From the NCBI RefSeq assembly GCF_049306965.1, contig NC_133197.1:2744001-2808000 (forward strand): a stretch of DNA of 64,000 bases, written 5' to 3'. Positions 22,546 to 33,852 of the stretch are shown here, piece by piece. A model generated the notes under the pieces. The model made no database searches and had not been told where the DNA came from. It worked only from the letters and a program-made list of their open reading frames with translations. This stretch comes from Danio rerio. Taxonomy: Eukaryota; Chordata; Actinopteri; Cypriniformes; Danionidae. Numbering within the stretch: position 1 is the stretch's first letter; every line of letters begins with the position of its first letter. The position numbers and the translations under genes are program-made.

Positions 22546-22900
22546 CATTCATTTATTTTCTTGTCGGCTTAGTCCCTTTATTGATCCGGGGTCGCCACAG
22601 CGGAATGAACCGCCAACTCATCCAGCAAGTTTTTACGTAGCGGATGCCCTTCCAGCCGCAACCCATCTCTGAGAAACATCCACACACACACTCGTACACT
22701 ACGGACAATTTAGCCTACCCAATTCACCTGTACCGCATGTCTTTGGACTGTGGGGGAAACCGGAGCACCAGGAGGAATCCCACGCGAAGGCAGGGAGAAC
22801 ATGCAAACTCCACACAGAAACGCCAACTGAGCCGAGGATCGAACCAGCGACGTTCTTGCTGTGAGGCAACAGCACTACCTACTGCGTCACTGCATCGCCC
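22546..22900 (-). mobile_element. DANA-type SINE with 14-bp target duplication
   Basis: The minus-strand copy has the tRNA-like head at the right end and the 3' tail (CATTCATTTATTTTCTTG on the plus strand) at the left. It is flanked by the perfect 14-bp repeat AACTTGTTCTTTGT (22532-22545 and 22901-22914), within a block shared with the 3' flank of locus A, which lacks it. Confidence 0.85.
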
Positions 22901-23269
22901 AACTTGTTCTTTGTGATTTCTAAAACTGTGTACACCAACGATGATGTAGACGAATTACCATCTTTGTAAGCATTCAGGATGCGCGCGCAGAGAGGTGGCA
23001 GCAAAAAAAAACAGGAGCGCTAGCATTTACAGCGAGGGAATGACATCCGATGCGGTACAGAGTTTGTTGTTGTATAAAAAATAAGTTATATTGATTGCAT
23101 ATTTACTATTTACATAATGCTTTCAGCGTATTATAACAGCTCGTCAAACAGTGATAAGCACAGGGATTCTGCTAAATTAATGTGTAAAGTGAGCGGCGTT
23201 CATCTGACAGGTCCATTTGTGATGGCACGCTCCTAATGAATATTGGATAAGACGAAATGACCGAGCATC

Positions 23270-23535
23270 CAGCCCCAAATAAACAATCTCACGGAAGCTG
23301 CAAGTGATTTAACAAGAGAGAAGTTTAAGGCCTACAAGTCTTTGGATGCCAACAATGTTGTTCTGTGGGGTCATGTGCAAGAAATATTGCTCCATGATGA
23401 CCAGATTCAACACTAAAAACCGAGGTTCTGCCTAGCCAAAGACAAAGAAAGAAGACGGAACTGTACAAGGCCTGTAATCATCAACAAGCAAAACGACTGC
23501 ATTCTGACAGCGAACTGCATCTGTACGGCAGGGTA
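23270..23535 (+). pseudogene. Broken fragment of a SWIM zinc-finger-type protein exon
   Basis: Short readable pieces (LTREKFKAYKSLDA, GHVQEILLHDD, VLPSQRQRKKTELYKA, ILTANCICTAGY) resemble the multi-copy fish proteins that combine a SWIM-type zinc motif with a YqaJ-like nuclease domain. The fragment is broken and isolated, with no further domain nearby. Whether the source is a host gene family or a mobile element cannot be told from this piece. Confidence 0.4.
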
Positions 23536-23559
23536 TGTGAACCTACACATAGCGGTTAA

Positions 23560-24149
23560 GTTGGATTTATATTCGCAGATTCTTTCTCCTTAATAATATA
23601 ATTTCATAAAAGTATTATTTGCAAACTTTAAATCGTGAAATCATATGATCAGTCAATGACTATCAAAGTAAACACATTCACAGTCAAATAAACTGTGTTA
23701 ATGTTGTTTTCAAGTCACACTTGCAGGTTATTTCAGACCAAATATTCAAAGTGCCGAGGTAAACAATATAGGGAATGTGTCACAAGTTGGCACTGAATGA
23801 ATGTGACTATAAAACCAGGTTTACCTTAATATCTTACACTTTCACGTTTCATTCTCAGCATTCAGTGTCAGCTGTTTATTCACCATATGTAACTGTTTTG
23901 CTGAAATCATTGCTGCAATCAAAAACAAGTAATGTGTATTATTCAGCATAGCGTCAACTTGCCTGATATAAAGAGAGAACTGCAGAGTCCAGCATTTCTA
24001 ATTAGGTCGTCAGACTTCATTCAGTTCTCTTTTAGCCAAAGACGTCTGCAGTTAGCATTAAAAGCAGTGTGGTGTACGGTAAAAGTTATGTTTTCTATTT
24101 TTAGACGAATTTGGCATCTAACCGCACTACACGACATATTTACTATTGC
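23560..24149. other. Intergenic stretch between C and D, no recognised feature
   Basis: A/T-rich DNA without splice-supported frames, inverted ends or similarity to the other unit blocks that I could see. Confidence 0.4.
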
Positions 24150-24545
24150 AACCGCCCTGCTGAAAAATCCAGCTTAAACCAGCCTAGGCTGGTTGACCAG
24201 GCTGGTTTTAGAGGGGTTTTGGCCACTTCCGGGCTGGTTTTCAGCCATTTCCAGCCTGGTCTTAGCTGGTCAGGCTGGGAAATGATCAGCCAAATCCAGC
24301 TAAAACCAGCTTGACCAGCCTGGTTTAAGCTGGATATAGCTGGTTTTGGCTGGACTCCCAGCTTGGCTAGACTGGTCAAGCTGGTTTTAGCTGGTCATCT
24401 CCCAGCCTGACCAGCTAAGACCAGGCTGGAAATGGCTGGAAACCAGCCTGGAAGTGGCCAAAACCCCTTTAAAACCAGCCTGGTCGACCAGCTAAAACCA
24501 GCCAACCAGCTTAGGCTGGTTTAAGCTGGATTTTTCAGCAGGGCG
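24150..24545. mobile_element. AACCAGCC hairpin element, copy 2
   Basis: The best preserved copy: CCGCCCTGCTGAAAAATCC at the left is the exact complement of GGATTTTTCAGCAGGGCGG at the right, and the whole interior consists of mirrored AACCAGCC/GGCTGGTT words. Confidence 0.7.
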
Positions 24546-24799
24546 GAGACCCGTGTGACGTCATTTGGGTAAATGTAGCTTTTTATTAATCTTCTTTTAA
24601 TATTTTATTAAAAACTTTGTTTATTGAAAGTTAGTTGCTACTTCAGGTAAAGATCATTGTATTTTATACATGTTAGTCAGCATGAAGGATCACGTTGTTT
24701 TATTTTAAAGTGCCAAATAAACAGTATTTCACCTCACTCATTATTAAGTTTTTTTTCCTCATTAGCAAATGTTTTGACTTTTCAATGGTTAATTTAGCG

Positions 24800-24888
24800 C
24801 GTTTGTTTACAATCCTCCGTTGTTCCCGCCTTGCCGTGATGACGTCAGCACCGACGCGTTCATTCAGCGTCGAGTCTTCAGGGCTGAG
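24800..24888 (+). promoter_or_regulatory. Locus D promoter with CRE and non-coding exon 1
   Basis: A perfect CRE, TGACGTCA, at 24840-24847 is followed by ATTCAGCGTCGAGTCTTCAG and the donor CTGAG/GTGAGT at 24888/24889. Upstream GC content is lower than in B and C (TTGTTCCCGCCTTGCCG). The conserved intron-1 block follows at 24889-25039. Confidence 0.7.
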
Positions 24889-25261
24889 GTGAGTCGTTGA
24901 CGCTTTTTCTCGTGTTTACACAACAATAAAACACACTTTACAGTTTATTAAAGCGACAATCTGCGACTAGTTTCTGCATTGAGTTCACCTCTATCTGTGT
25001 GTCTGCTGAACAAAACAACACAGCAGGCAGAGAGGATGTCTGACAGGACAATATGAGCTCAGTGTGTTTTTCTACATCGTGTATGAATATTTCGACGATT
25101 GTATGAGTAACATGGCAAACTATGATCTGTGAAGAGATATAATGGGAATATTCTGTGGTAGATGAAGTTGCATACACTAATTCTTTGTGGTGCTGTTTAT
25201 TTTTTGTAAAGTATACAGGATTTCCCAGTTACATAGCACATGGGTGTTGCTACTGCTTATA

Positions 25262-25590
25262 ATCATTCATTTTCTTTCGGCTTGGTCCCTTTATTAATCA
25301 GCGGTCGCCACAGTTGAATGAACCGCCAACTTATCCAGAATATTTTTTACGCAGAGGATGCCCTTCCAGCTGCAACCCATGACTGGGAAACACCCTTACA
25401 CTCTCATTCACACACATGCACTATTGACATTTTATCTTACCCAATTCACCTGTATCACATGTCTTTGGAATTGTGGGGGAAACTGGAGCACCCGGAGGAA
25501 GCCCATGCGAACAGTGAGAACATGCAAACTCCACACAGAAACGCCAGCTGACCTAGCTGGGGCTCGAACCAGTGACCTTCTTGCTTTAAT
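25262..25590 (-). mobile_element. DANA-type SINE in intron 1 of locus D
   Basis: Starts with the tail motif CATTTTCTTTCGGCTTGG and runs through GTTGAATGAACCGCCAAC to the tRNA-like head complement GGCTCGAACCAGTGACC. Minus strand. Confidence 0.7.
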
Positions 25591-25920
25591 CTAATTAATC
25601 TTTTAAATTATTTAATTTTAATGCATCAATTATACTTAATTAGGTAAACTAGAGTAATTAGTGTTATTTCAAACACTTGTATAAAATGAGCTGATCTGCT
25701 GCTGTTTAATGAGTGTTTATAGTCTGAGGCTCATCACTGTTATCAGAGCTGCTGAAATCCTCTTTATTTCATATCAGTAGTTTTTGTTTTTTTGCCTGAT
25801 TCATCATACTGATGTCTTCACATTTACCAAGTTCCACATTAACTACCTTGTTGATTTTGTTTTCTTAAATTTTTGACATTTAAAGAAAGTAAAAAAAATG
25901 TTTACTTTTTTTTGTTTAAG

Positions 25921-25987
25921 GACAGTGAGAAGATGAGTGATCCAGAACCCTGCAGTATTAAACAGGAAGAGACTGATGCACAAATAG
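25921..25987 (+). CDS. Locus D exon 2: FiNZ N-terminal coding exon with a new 5' boundary
   Basis: Coding part from ATG 25933 reads MSDPEPCSIKQEETDAQI plus one base, then donor AATAG/GTTTGTG at 25987/25988. It differs from the other units at several residues (R to S, D to E, and the last residues). The long 5' UTR part found in B, C, E, F and G is absent: homology begins only at GACAGTGAGAAGATG, directly after a T-rich tract ending TTTGTTTAAG, which may act as a substitute acceptor. The usual acceptor was therefore lost and a new one may have been recruited. Phase 1 is kept. Confidence 0.7.
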
Positions 25988-25999
25988 GTTTGTGTTTAT

Positions 26000-28600
26000 T
26001 CATTATTCATGACTGATCAGCTGTGAATGTCATCAGAGTGCCCCCCCACTATTCAAAAAATTTATTCTGCACATGCCCTTTGGATGGTCTTTGCACGGGC
26101 CTGGATGCACATACACCAGAGTAGTAGTTCTCAAACTGTAATACGCAGGCTTCCTTCTAGTGGTATGCGGAGGAATCGCTGAATAAAGTTAAAAAAATGA
26201 TCACTTTTAACCCTTTGATGTGTTCGATAACACCAATGTGATTAGTAAATTGATTTTAATAGGCTAAACCCTTTATTTTTAAATTTTCTAAAGTTTGTTA
26301 TGTATTCTGTCATTTGAAGCTAATTTCATCCCCATGTTTGTAACGGTTGATGGGGGAGTATCCCGTTGTTTTATTGTTATCGCGCAATGTTGATAGATTT
26401 AGTTTACTCACTTGCTTTTCTGACACACATAGTTTACTCTAACTCACTGTAAGCAGATCTAATTTAAATATGTAAATCCAATTTATAAATCTAAATTACA
26501 AGTTAATGTTAAGATTTTAAAGATAAACAGTTAAGTCATATATACAGGCAACGTACTTTAAAATTTATCAAAAAGAGTTTATATATAAAATAGCGTTGGG
26601 CCGATAGACAATGCCATCCTCCATTGCCAATGGCCAATAGACAACACGATGCTGAGCCGGCATCGCCGATCCTCCGCCCTGCCCCTGTCGCAACCCTGTT
26701 TGCGAAAACTACACACTTTTGCTGCGTTAACACCGCACTCGAAACGTGCGTCAAGCACGAGTGATTTACATGTTAAGTCAATGCAAGCGCGCAAAAAGAG
26801 ATCCTGCGGCGCGAATGATGCGGCCATGACGCGGAATGCGCGAATGACACGGTGTGAATGGCGTGGTGCGAATTGAGCGTTTTGCTCGTTGGACGCGCGT
26901 TTTGCGCAAATCGCTCGAGTTCGAAAATCTGAACTTCAGCGGACATTCGCGCCGCGTTAACCAATCAGGAGCTTGCTCTTGTGGGGGCGTGATTATGACG
27001 TAGCGCCTGTTGTAAGTGTCCCGGGGTAAATAATCCAGCCAACACCGACAAAAAGTTCATCAAACTGGGCTTGGCTCAATTAGAAGCCAGCCAGGTTCAG
27101 TTTCTGGAGAAGTTTATGAGCTCATAGAGCTGGATGCATGACAAACATTTATAATTATTATCTTTAAACAAAAACAATGAGTGTAAGCCAAATCAAAGAA
27201 ATTAACAAAACAAAACAATCCTTAAATCTAAAATCTAAACTAGGCGTCAAAAAAAAACACAAAATGAAAACCGAGATCTTCAGTGTATACGACACCCGAA
27301 CTAAATTAATTAAACTACAAAACTCAAAATTGACGGGTGGCAAACTAATCTAACAAAACATCAAACTATACTAAAACAAACAAACCGGATAAGTCCGTCA
27401 AAGCTTAGTTTAGAATCACACAACAACCATCATATGTTACCTAAAGCCAACGAAGTTCAACAAGCAAACTCGAATTACCACAGTAACTGAGATAAATCAC
27501 TAAATAGACGAAGCATTTGCACAAACAATCTGCGTGGAGCACAAATGGTACGCCAAGGCAGAGCGCACCACACACACTGGTCTGACAGGGCTTTAAATCC
27601 TTACGGCTCGTCCTGGGATTGGTGGAACCGGAGAGCGTCATAATGATGGTGGACAGAATAATAGACCAATAAGAAACCTACGGGTTGAGCAAACGGAGAG
27701 GACGGTGAAAAAAAAAGACAGAAAGAAAACATAATAAATCATAACAGAGTGGCAAACAGCAGTGTGAGTGGCGTTGCTTGTAAAGCGCATGGCAACATGC
27801 TTTGACACGATCAATCATGAACCTGGTTCGAATCCAGTTCTTCAAAATTCTTCTTTTTCCCCTGCTACATATCAGATTTTGCCTACTCTTCATCACGAGG
27901 AAGACAAGTAGGAATCATTAATCAGTGTGTGTATTATGTTAAGCGCGTTTGAGCATTATATTATTTGCACATTTATTGAATGGAAATGTTTCTGATTTAC
28001 ATATGCAAATTCGTCTTCAGATGGCGCCTTTATAGCAATGTGTGTGCAGTCGATCGCTCTGATTACATTGGAAAACCGGCGATCGCTGCAAATTGCGATT
28101 TAATATTGGCTGGTCAACTGCATGATATGGAAACCTTATATACCTGCTAGACATGCGGATGATCCCGTCACATACAGCTGCCAATGCACAGCTTAAAGAT
28201 ACTTTGTAGTGTGCAATTTAACACAACTGCCTCTAGGAGTCGCAGATGGAAATAAAACAAACACACACAAGAAATGCTTGTACGCCAGGCATGAAGGTAG
28301 CGTATACCAGCGCACATTCTCACGTTCATTTCATTGTTAGTAAATCCAAACATTAGCGTGAAATCTAGCGTTAGCAAAGTTTTTGTGCAACCGTCGTGTC
28401 CCAATGTCGTGTGCAGTGGAAAGGCGGCTCAGACTCAACACTGCTCAAATGTTAGTGAAAAATGGACGTTTTTAAAATGTCAATTCTGATTGGTTCCAAA
28501 ATTTGGTTTCGTGACAACAGTACACTGTTTTGCCCTGCTAGAGCACCGTCTGCTGTTAATTAAATCGTTAAAAACTAGCTTCTTAACATGTTTGCTCAAT
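26000..28600. other. Locus D intron filled with broken DNA elements
   Basis: No zinc-finger coding. Near 26125-26250 lies a broken right end of the CAGTGGTTCTCAAAC hAT family. From about 26700 to 27010 there is a GC-rich terminus-like segment (GCTGCGTTAACACCGC) of probable Harbinger type, with no matching right end found. A segment near 28145-28430 ends in a GTGCAGTGGAAAGGCGGC motif, which recurs in inverse orientation at about 50090. A B-box-like word (GGTTCGAATCCAG near 27826) suggests a SINE piece, but no full tRNA fold is visible. Confidence 0.4.
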
Positions 28601-28606
28601 TTTCAG

Positions 28607-29028
28607 AAGTGATTTTGGAGGAGAGTGAAGATGAGGAGGAACATCATGCCAAATTTCAATCAAAGACTGCACATTTTTCAGTGGAGGGAACAGGTTTGAT
28701 CTGCCCTCAGTGTGGAAGGAGTTTCAAGAACAGTGTCACTCTGAAGCGTCACATGATGATCCACAATGGAGAGAAACCCCACAAGTGTTTGCACTGCGAG
28801 AAGAGATTCATTCATTCAGGACAACTGAAAATACATGAGAGAATCCACACCGGAGAGAAACCTTACCAGTGTTCGCACTGCGAGAAGAGTTTCAGCGATT
28901 CAGGAAACCTGAAAAAACACGAGAGGATTCACACTGGAGAGAAACCGTATCACTGCACCGACTGTGGGAAGAATTTCAGCCATTTCTCTTCTCTACAAAG
29001 ACACACACAACAGATTCACAGTAAGTAG
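28607..29028 (+). CDS. Locus D: C2H2 zinc-finger exon, type 1, four fingers
   Basis: Follows TTTTCAG (28606) in phase 1, which makes Glu rather than Asp at the junction: (E)VILEESEDEEEHHAKFQSK, a shortened acidic linker, then four fingers starting LICPQC, HKCLHC, YQCSHC and YHCTDC, ending QQIHSK-stop. An in-frame ATG at 28588 lies in the intron and is not the likely start. The end ATTCACA/GTAAGTAG offers a donor at GT 29021-29022, in phase with the second type-1 exon at 33445. With exon 2 the short form is about 158 residues. Fingers 2 and 3 share the EKRF/EKSF framework with locus C. Confidence 0.86.
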
Positions 29029-29541
29029 ATCATCTAATGATGTGCCCATTCAAGGTCACAGGATTTAGGATTATTGTGGAGTCAAAATGCATATTTAAAG
29101 CTGTGTATGATGCAGTATCGTGTTGTCCTTTCTCTTGGAAGTAACACAAATTTTTAAAAGATAAGTTTTCACTAAGAGGTTCAGTTCCCTACGGTTCGGT
29201 AGTCATTCTTTGTAGTTGTGTAGACCAGAAAGTACTGATCAACCTGTTTCTTGCACCAAGAAGATTTTCAGGCCATTCACATATTCTTTGCAAACTCAAG
29301 TTCATTATTTTAAATGCACTAATACAGAGAGCAGGTGTAGATTATGTTTTGACATGACCTGAAAAGCTCTGTAACGAACACTGGAGACACACTGGAGATT
29401 CTGTTCTTCTTCTTGACTTTGGTTCGTTGCTGTGCACTGATTAATTCGGTGTCTTTAAAATGGTGGGCCTTCCTGTGTTGTTGTTTTCTTCTCTTGTTGC
29501 ACACGCCAAATTACGCTTGTTAATAAGCGTACCAATAAGTT

Positions 29542-29895
29542 CATTCACTCATTCATTCATTCATTCATTTTCTTTTGGGCTTAGTCCCTTTATTAATCCA
29601 GGATCACAACAGTGGAACCGCCAACTTATCCAGCACGTTTTTACGTAGCAGATGCCCTTCCGGCCGCAACCCATCTCTGGAAAACATCCACACACACTCA
29701 TACACTGTGGACAATTTAGCCTACCCAATTCACCTGTACCGTATGTCTTTGGACTGTGGGGAAAACCGGAGCAAACCCATGCGAACGCAGGGAGAACATG
29801 CAAACTCCACACAGAAACGCCAATAGGCGAACCAGCGACCCAGGGACCTTCTAGTTGTAAGTGACAGCACTACCTACTGTGCCACTGCGTCGCCC
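29542..29895 (-). mobile_element. DANA-type SINE with 11-bp target duplication
   Basis: Minus-strand copy starting at a CATTCATT tail repeat and ending in the head complement near 29895. Flanked by the perfect repeat ACCAATAAGTT (29531-29541, 29896-29906). Confidence 0.85.
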
Positions 29896-29938
29896 ACCAA
29901 TAAGTTTTCAGCTGCAAGTCTAGATCCACCCTTTAGTA

Positions 29939-30128
29939 CAGTGTTTCCCAACTCTATTCCTGGAGGCACACAAACAGTACATATTTTGGATGTCTTCCTT
30001 ATCTGAGACATTAACTTCAGGTTTTGGAGTCTTATGTTCTGATGAGTTGAATTGGTTGTGTTTGATTAGGGAGAGGTCGAAATTGTGTAGTGTTGGTGTG
30101 GGTTAAGAAACAGGGTTGGGAAACACTG
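29939..30128. mobile_element. Short hAT-like MITE
   Basis: Ends CAGTGTTTCCCAACTC and GGTTGGGAAACACTG, with a perfect 8-bp duplication CTTTAGTA (29931-29938, 30129-30136). Confidence 0.8.
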
Positions 30129-30157
30129 CTTTAGTACTGTTGTGCTACGTACTCTTA

Positions 30158-32592
30158 TGGCCCGTTTCCACTGACAGGAACAGTATGGGTCACCTTTATC
30201 AGGCTTGCGTTTCCACTACCAAGGGTACCCTTTTAATGGGCGTGGTGTATGACAGAAAATTTCAGTCAACGTCATTCTAGCTCGAATAAATGTCTACAGT
30301 AAATCTGTACAGGTCGCTTACATCATATGAGAAGCACTTCTCACAAAACAGATGCTTTATACACATGAACACTTGTTTAAAAATGTTCATTACTAACTTT
30401 TCTATAAACATAATTTGATTATAACTGCAGATCAATGACAGTGCGAAATAGCCTACTGTAACGTCTGCAGTTATATAAAATAAATAAATAAATGGACATA
30501 TGAACACATACAGCCCCTTAGAGTCTCCGATATATTACCAACTACAGATAAACTACACACAGCAGACATTTAGTCCTTATTTGAGTTCAAAAACAACACA
30601 AAATGTAGCCTACAATCAGTGAAAACCTCTTATGTGTCTGTAATCTTCACCATCACATGTAAACTCTGTTAGAGAGTCATTCCATCATTCAGAGTTCATA
30701 CTAGTCCAGAAGGCAATGATAAACAAGGCATTTTGTTCGTGATTCAGGTTGCTGAAACAATGTGCTTCTCTGTGTTGTCGGGCTTCTGCTATGTTCGCGC
30801 TTCACTCTCGCACTTGGCCTTTTCTTTTCTGAAAGGATCAGATGTCGGAGACACTTCAATAATCAGGCACACGTTATTATCATCAGCTCAAGAAGTTCGT
30901 TATATCAAATATAGATGCGATCGCGAGCTCCCTGGACAAAGTGAAACTGCTCACACTTTTAGACGGCCTCGTAAAACAGCAACAGGACACGGCTGATTTT
31001 GTTCTTCTTGGCTTTGTGGCTGTTCATTAAGACGATGACAAGGTTTGTTTGAGCTCGGGTCGACTACAGCTTGTTGTTATATGTATATAGTATTACGGTG
31101 TAATGTCTCGGCTGTGTATTTAAAACATGGCGGTTCCTTTGTTTTCATTCTGGCTTGTTGTGCAAGCAAATGACGTATCTCTGTAAATCAATAGCATTCA
31201 GCTGCATGTCTAGCTCTGCCTTTTGGTACCCTTGATAACCTTTGCAAAGTGTAACCCAGCTCACTGACTAGGTCACTTAAACAAATTATAAATAGTTTAT
31301 TTTAAATTATAACATTTTATTTTATGATTGTACGGAGAAACATTGGATAAAGTTAATTTATATTATATACATAGTGTTTAAAAAATAATAATAAATAGAG
31401 AATAAAGTAAGTTTTGACTTGGTGGAGGTCGGAGGTTAGCTCCGCCCGCTTGCGTGTGTGTGAGAGCTGCCGGTGACGGAGAGTCACTTTGATTAATCAG
31501 CGCGAGCAGATTGAACGACATTAGACACTTTGAAACAGAAGTTTAGATAATCCAAATGATCTAAAAATCATATTGTTTGGGTGATTGACTGAGAAAAGCC
31601 CTAAAGTTTCTGATTTTAAGGATAGGAAGCTGACAACAAGGGATAGAAACGAGAGAAGTGCGAGAGGAGTACATTAATGAGACAACAGAAAACTTATATT
31701 TAATCTTTATTCTCCCTGTTTATCTTTATCTTTCCTTGGCTGGGTTTTTTTTTTTTTCTTGTGTGTGCGTGTGTTTCCCCTTTCGTGTTTCTGCTACAAT
31801 ATCCCGATCTGTCCCTGCCGTGGATGCTTTCTCGGTGGTCCGGACATGGCGAGCCGTCCTCTTTGAAAGATCGTGCCTGAAAGTAAATTAATTCGTTGCT
31901 TACTGAACTGGTAGGACAAAACATTCTTGCACTTTCACTGCGCTCATATTTTTGTTTTTATTCATTTTTTGGATTTTTCTCTATCTGGACTGATTTTTTG
32001 GATTTTTCACATCGAACTGGAGCTAAAAGAACTTTTGAGTGTTGAAACATTGAACTTGGACTCTGAATTACTACTTTTATTCAAATTTTTCCTTCGTATT
32101 TTTATTTTTCTTCCCCATTGTATATGAATTGTGAAACTGAATTGTCTCAAGTGAGTTTATCATCTGAAGTGTGGTGATTTAAGTATATATTCTATTGTTT
32201 TATTCTAGTATTCATCAAACTGAACTGTTTTGACATTTATTTATTTGTTTTATTTTGTTTTCCTCATCTAACTTGCTCAAACAAGCTCAAACAACTTACC
32301 TCAGTTATTCAACTTTATCTTTGAGTCTGACTTATTTGACTATCTAAAACTGGTTGTTATTTCTATACACTCTTGCGAGCGAATTAAAATCTTCTGACAT
32401 CTGGTCCTAATAAGAAAATAGCAAATACTGTAAAAATAGTGCAATAGAAAACACATCAATAACACATAGATAAGGGTTACAAAAGGGTGCCGAAAAAGTG
32501 GTACGGTTTAGTTCGGTACACCTTTTGCCAGTGGAAACTGCCATAAAAGCGTAGCGAACTGTAGTGTACCCCTCAGTGGAAATGGTCCATAT
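30158..32592. mobile_element. Non-autonomous DNA element with TTTCCACTGA ends, hosting a solo LTR
   Basis: The left end GGCCCGTTTCCACTGACAGG mirrors the right end CAGTGGAAATGGTCC. Related end pieces occur around 10760-10831 and 35028-35100. Excluding the solo LTR at 31250-32481, the interior rejoins smoothly (TTTGCAAAG then GGTGCC). The target duplication is unclear, so the superfamily is left open. Confidence 0.55.
31250..32481 (+). mobile_element. Solo LTR of an LTR retroelement
   Basis: A 1.2-kb fossil starting TGTAACCC and ending GGGTTACA, with a 4-bp duplication AAAG on each side (31246-31249, 32482-32485), inserted in the DNA element 30158-32592. No internal region is present, so it is a single leftover LTR. 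Family not determined (Gypsy-like is plausible from the 4-bp duplication). Confidence 0.65.
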
Positions 32593-32779
32593 ACATCTTT
32601 TATTTATTTATTTATCATTATTATTATTTTGTAAGTTTTGCTTTTCCACTTGTGTGAAAATCATCAACTTGTCAGTCGAAAGCAATAGGCTAACCTTTTC
32701 ACTTGGTTTATTTTGCTTCTTTGGCAAAATACGCCTGTAGGCATGTGGGGTTGCACGTGTTAATGCCCCGTGAGTTAAC

Positions 32780-33380
32780 GAATATACAAATCAAATCACG
32801 TTTGTTGTCACATCATCAGCAGCACTTGTGTGTGTGATGTGTGAAAAGCTTAGTTGCTGGCTCCAGCAAAATACAACAACATACTCCCAAAAAACAGGAC
32901 AATGTAAAATTGGCAGTGCTGACAGCGATATGTACAATAGGCAGCTGTTGGCAGTATTGTTTCAAGTATGGGTTGGTTAAAGTGCAGTGCATGCTACATA
33001 TTGATGGTGTGCAGTGAGGGTAAGAGTCTGTGTGGAGTGTGTTAAATGTTCATCAGCCTGATAGTCTGAGGGAAGAAGCTTTCCTTCAGTCGGCTGGTGC
33101 GTGACCGGATGCTGCGGAATCGTCTGCCTGAGGGTAGCAGAGAGAAAAGTCTATGGCTTGGGTGGCTGAAGTCGCTGATGATTCTCTTGGCTTTCCACAT
33201 GCACCGCCTGGTGTAGATGTCCTGGAGGGAGGGAAGCTCACCTCCTACTACGCGTCCAGCAGTTCGCACAATCCTATTATGCAGGCCTTTGCGATTACTG
33301 CTGGTGCTGTTTCCATACCAGGTGGTGATACAGCCAGTCAGATGGTGATACAGCTTGTGTTGCATATTTATGCAGCAAAA
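32780..33380 (-). mobile_element. L2-like LINE 3' end, 5'-truncated
   Basis: On the minus strand a frame reads GELPSLQDIYTRRC, then KRIISDFSHPSHRLFSLLPS and RRFRSIRSRTSRLKESFFPQ, the conserved region downstream of the reverse transcriptase in fish L2/CR1-clade LINEs. The rest of the polymerase is missing. The 3' untranslated part runs left to about 32780. It lies directly before the second type-1 exon of locus D. Confidence 0.7.
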
Positions 33381-33444
33381 CTTTAAAAAATAAAACAATA
33401 ATGATAACTCTTCTCTCAAAATAAACGTATTTGCTTAATTTTAG

Positions 33445-33815
33445 ATGTGACGGTGAAGGAGGAGAGTGAAGAACTGAGTGAAGACGAGGAGAAACATCAT
33501 GTCAAAAGTGAAGATGGTGAACAAAGTATTTCAGTGGAAGGAACTGCCATAAAAAGCTTCATCTGCACTCAGTGTGGAAACAGTTTTAGCCGCAAAAACA
33601 CTCTCGATCATCACATGAGGATCCACACCGGAGAGAAACCGTACAAGTGCTCACACTGCGAGAAGAGATTCAGACGTTCAGGACACCTGAAAATACACCT
33701 GAGGACTCACACCGGAGAGAAACCGTATCACTGCAGTGAGTGTGGGAAGAATTTCACACAGTCTTCTTCTCTACGAACACACACAATAAACTTTCACAGT
33801 AAATGGATCACCTAA
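33445..33815 (+). CDS. Locus D: second C2H2 zinc-finger exon, type 1, three fingers
   Basis: Follows TTTTAG (33444) in phase 1, reading (D)[20 protein letters not shown], the canonical FiNZ-associated acidic linker, then three fingers starting FICTQC, YKCSHC and YHCSEC, ending NFHSKWIT-stop. One framework residue in finger 1 differs (GNSF for GKSF). Here the donor-like end is CACA/GTAAATG (GT 33799-33800), weaker than in the other type-1 exons, so the reading runs three codons further before the stop. Locus D is the only unit with two type-1 exons and no type-2 exon, so this exon may have come from a fused or deleted neighbouring unit. Confidence 0.86.
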
Positions 33816-33852
33816 AGCTCTTCCAGGTTGCCTTATTTAGGGTAGTTGGGAA

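Noticed and set aside
27766-27850. Possible tRNA gene with GGTTCGAATCC
   Set aside because: Only a B-box-like word is present; no complete acceptor stem or anticodon arm could be built, so a SINE piece is more likely.
28588-28606. In-frame ATG before the locus D type-1 exon as a start
   Set aside because: It lies in the intron before a good acceptor, and the other units start at the shared exon 2.
30158-32592. A full LTR retroelement in this interval
   Set aside because: Only one LTR with its short duplication is seen and no internal genes; the rest is a DNA element.
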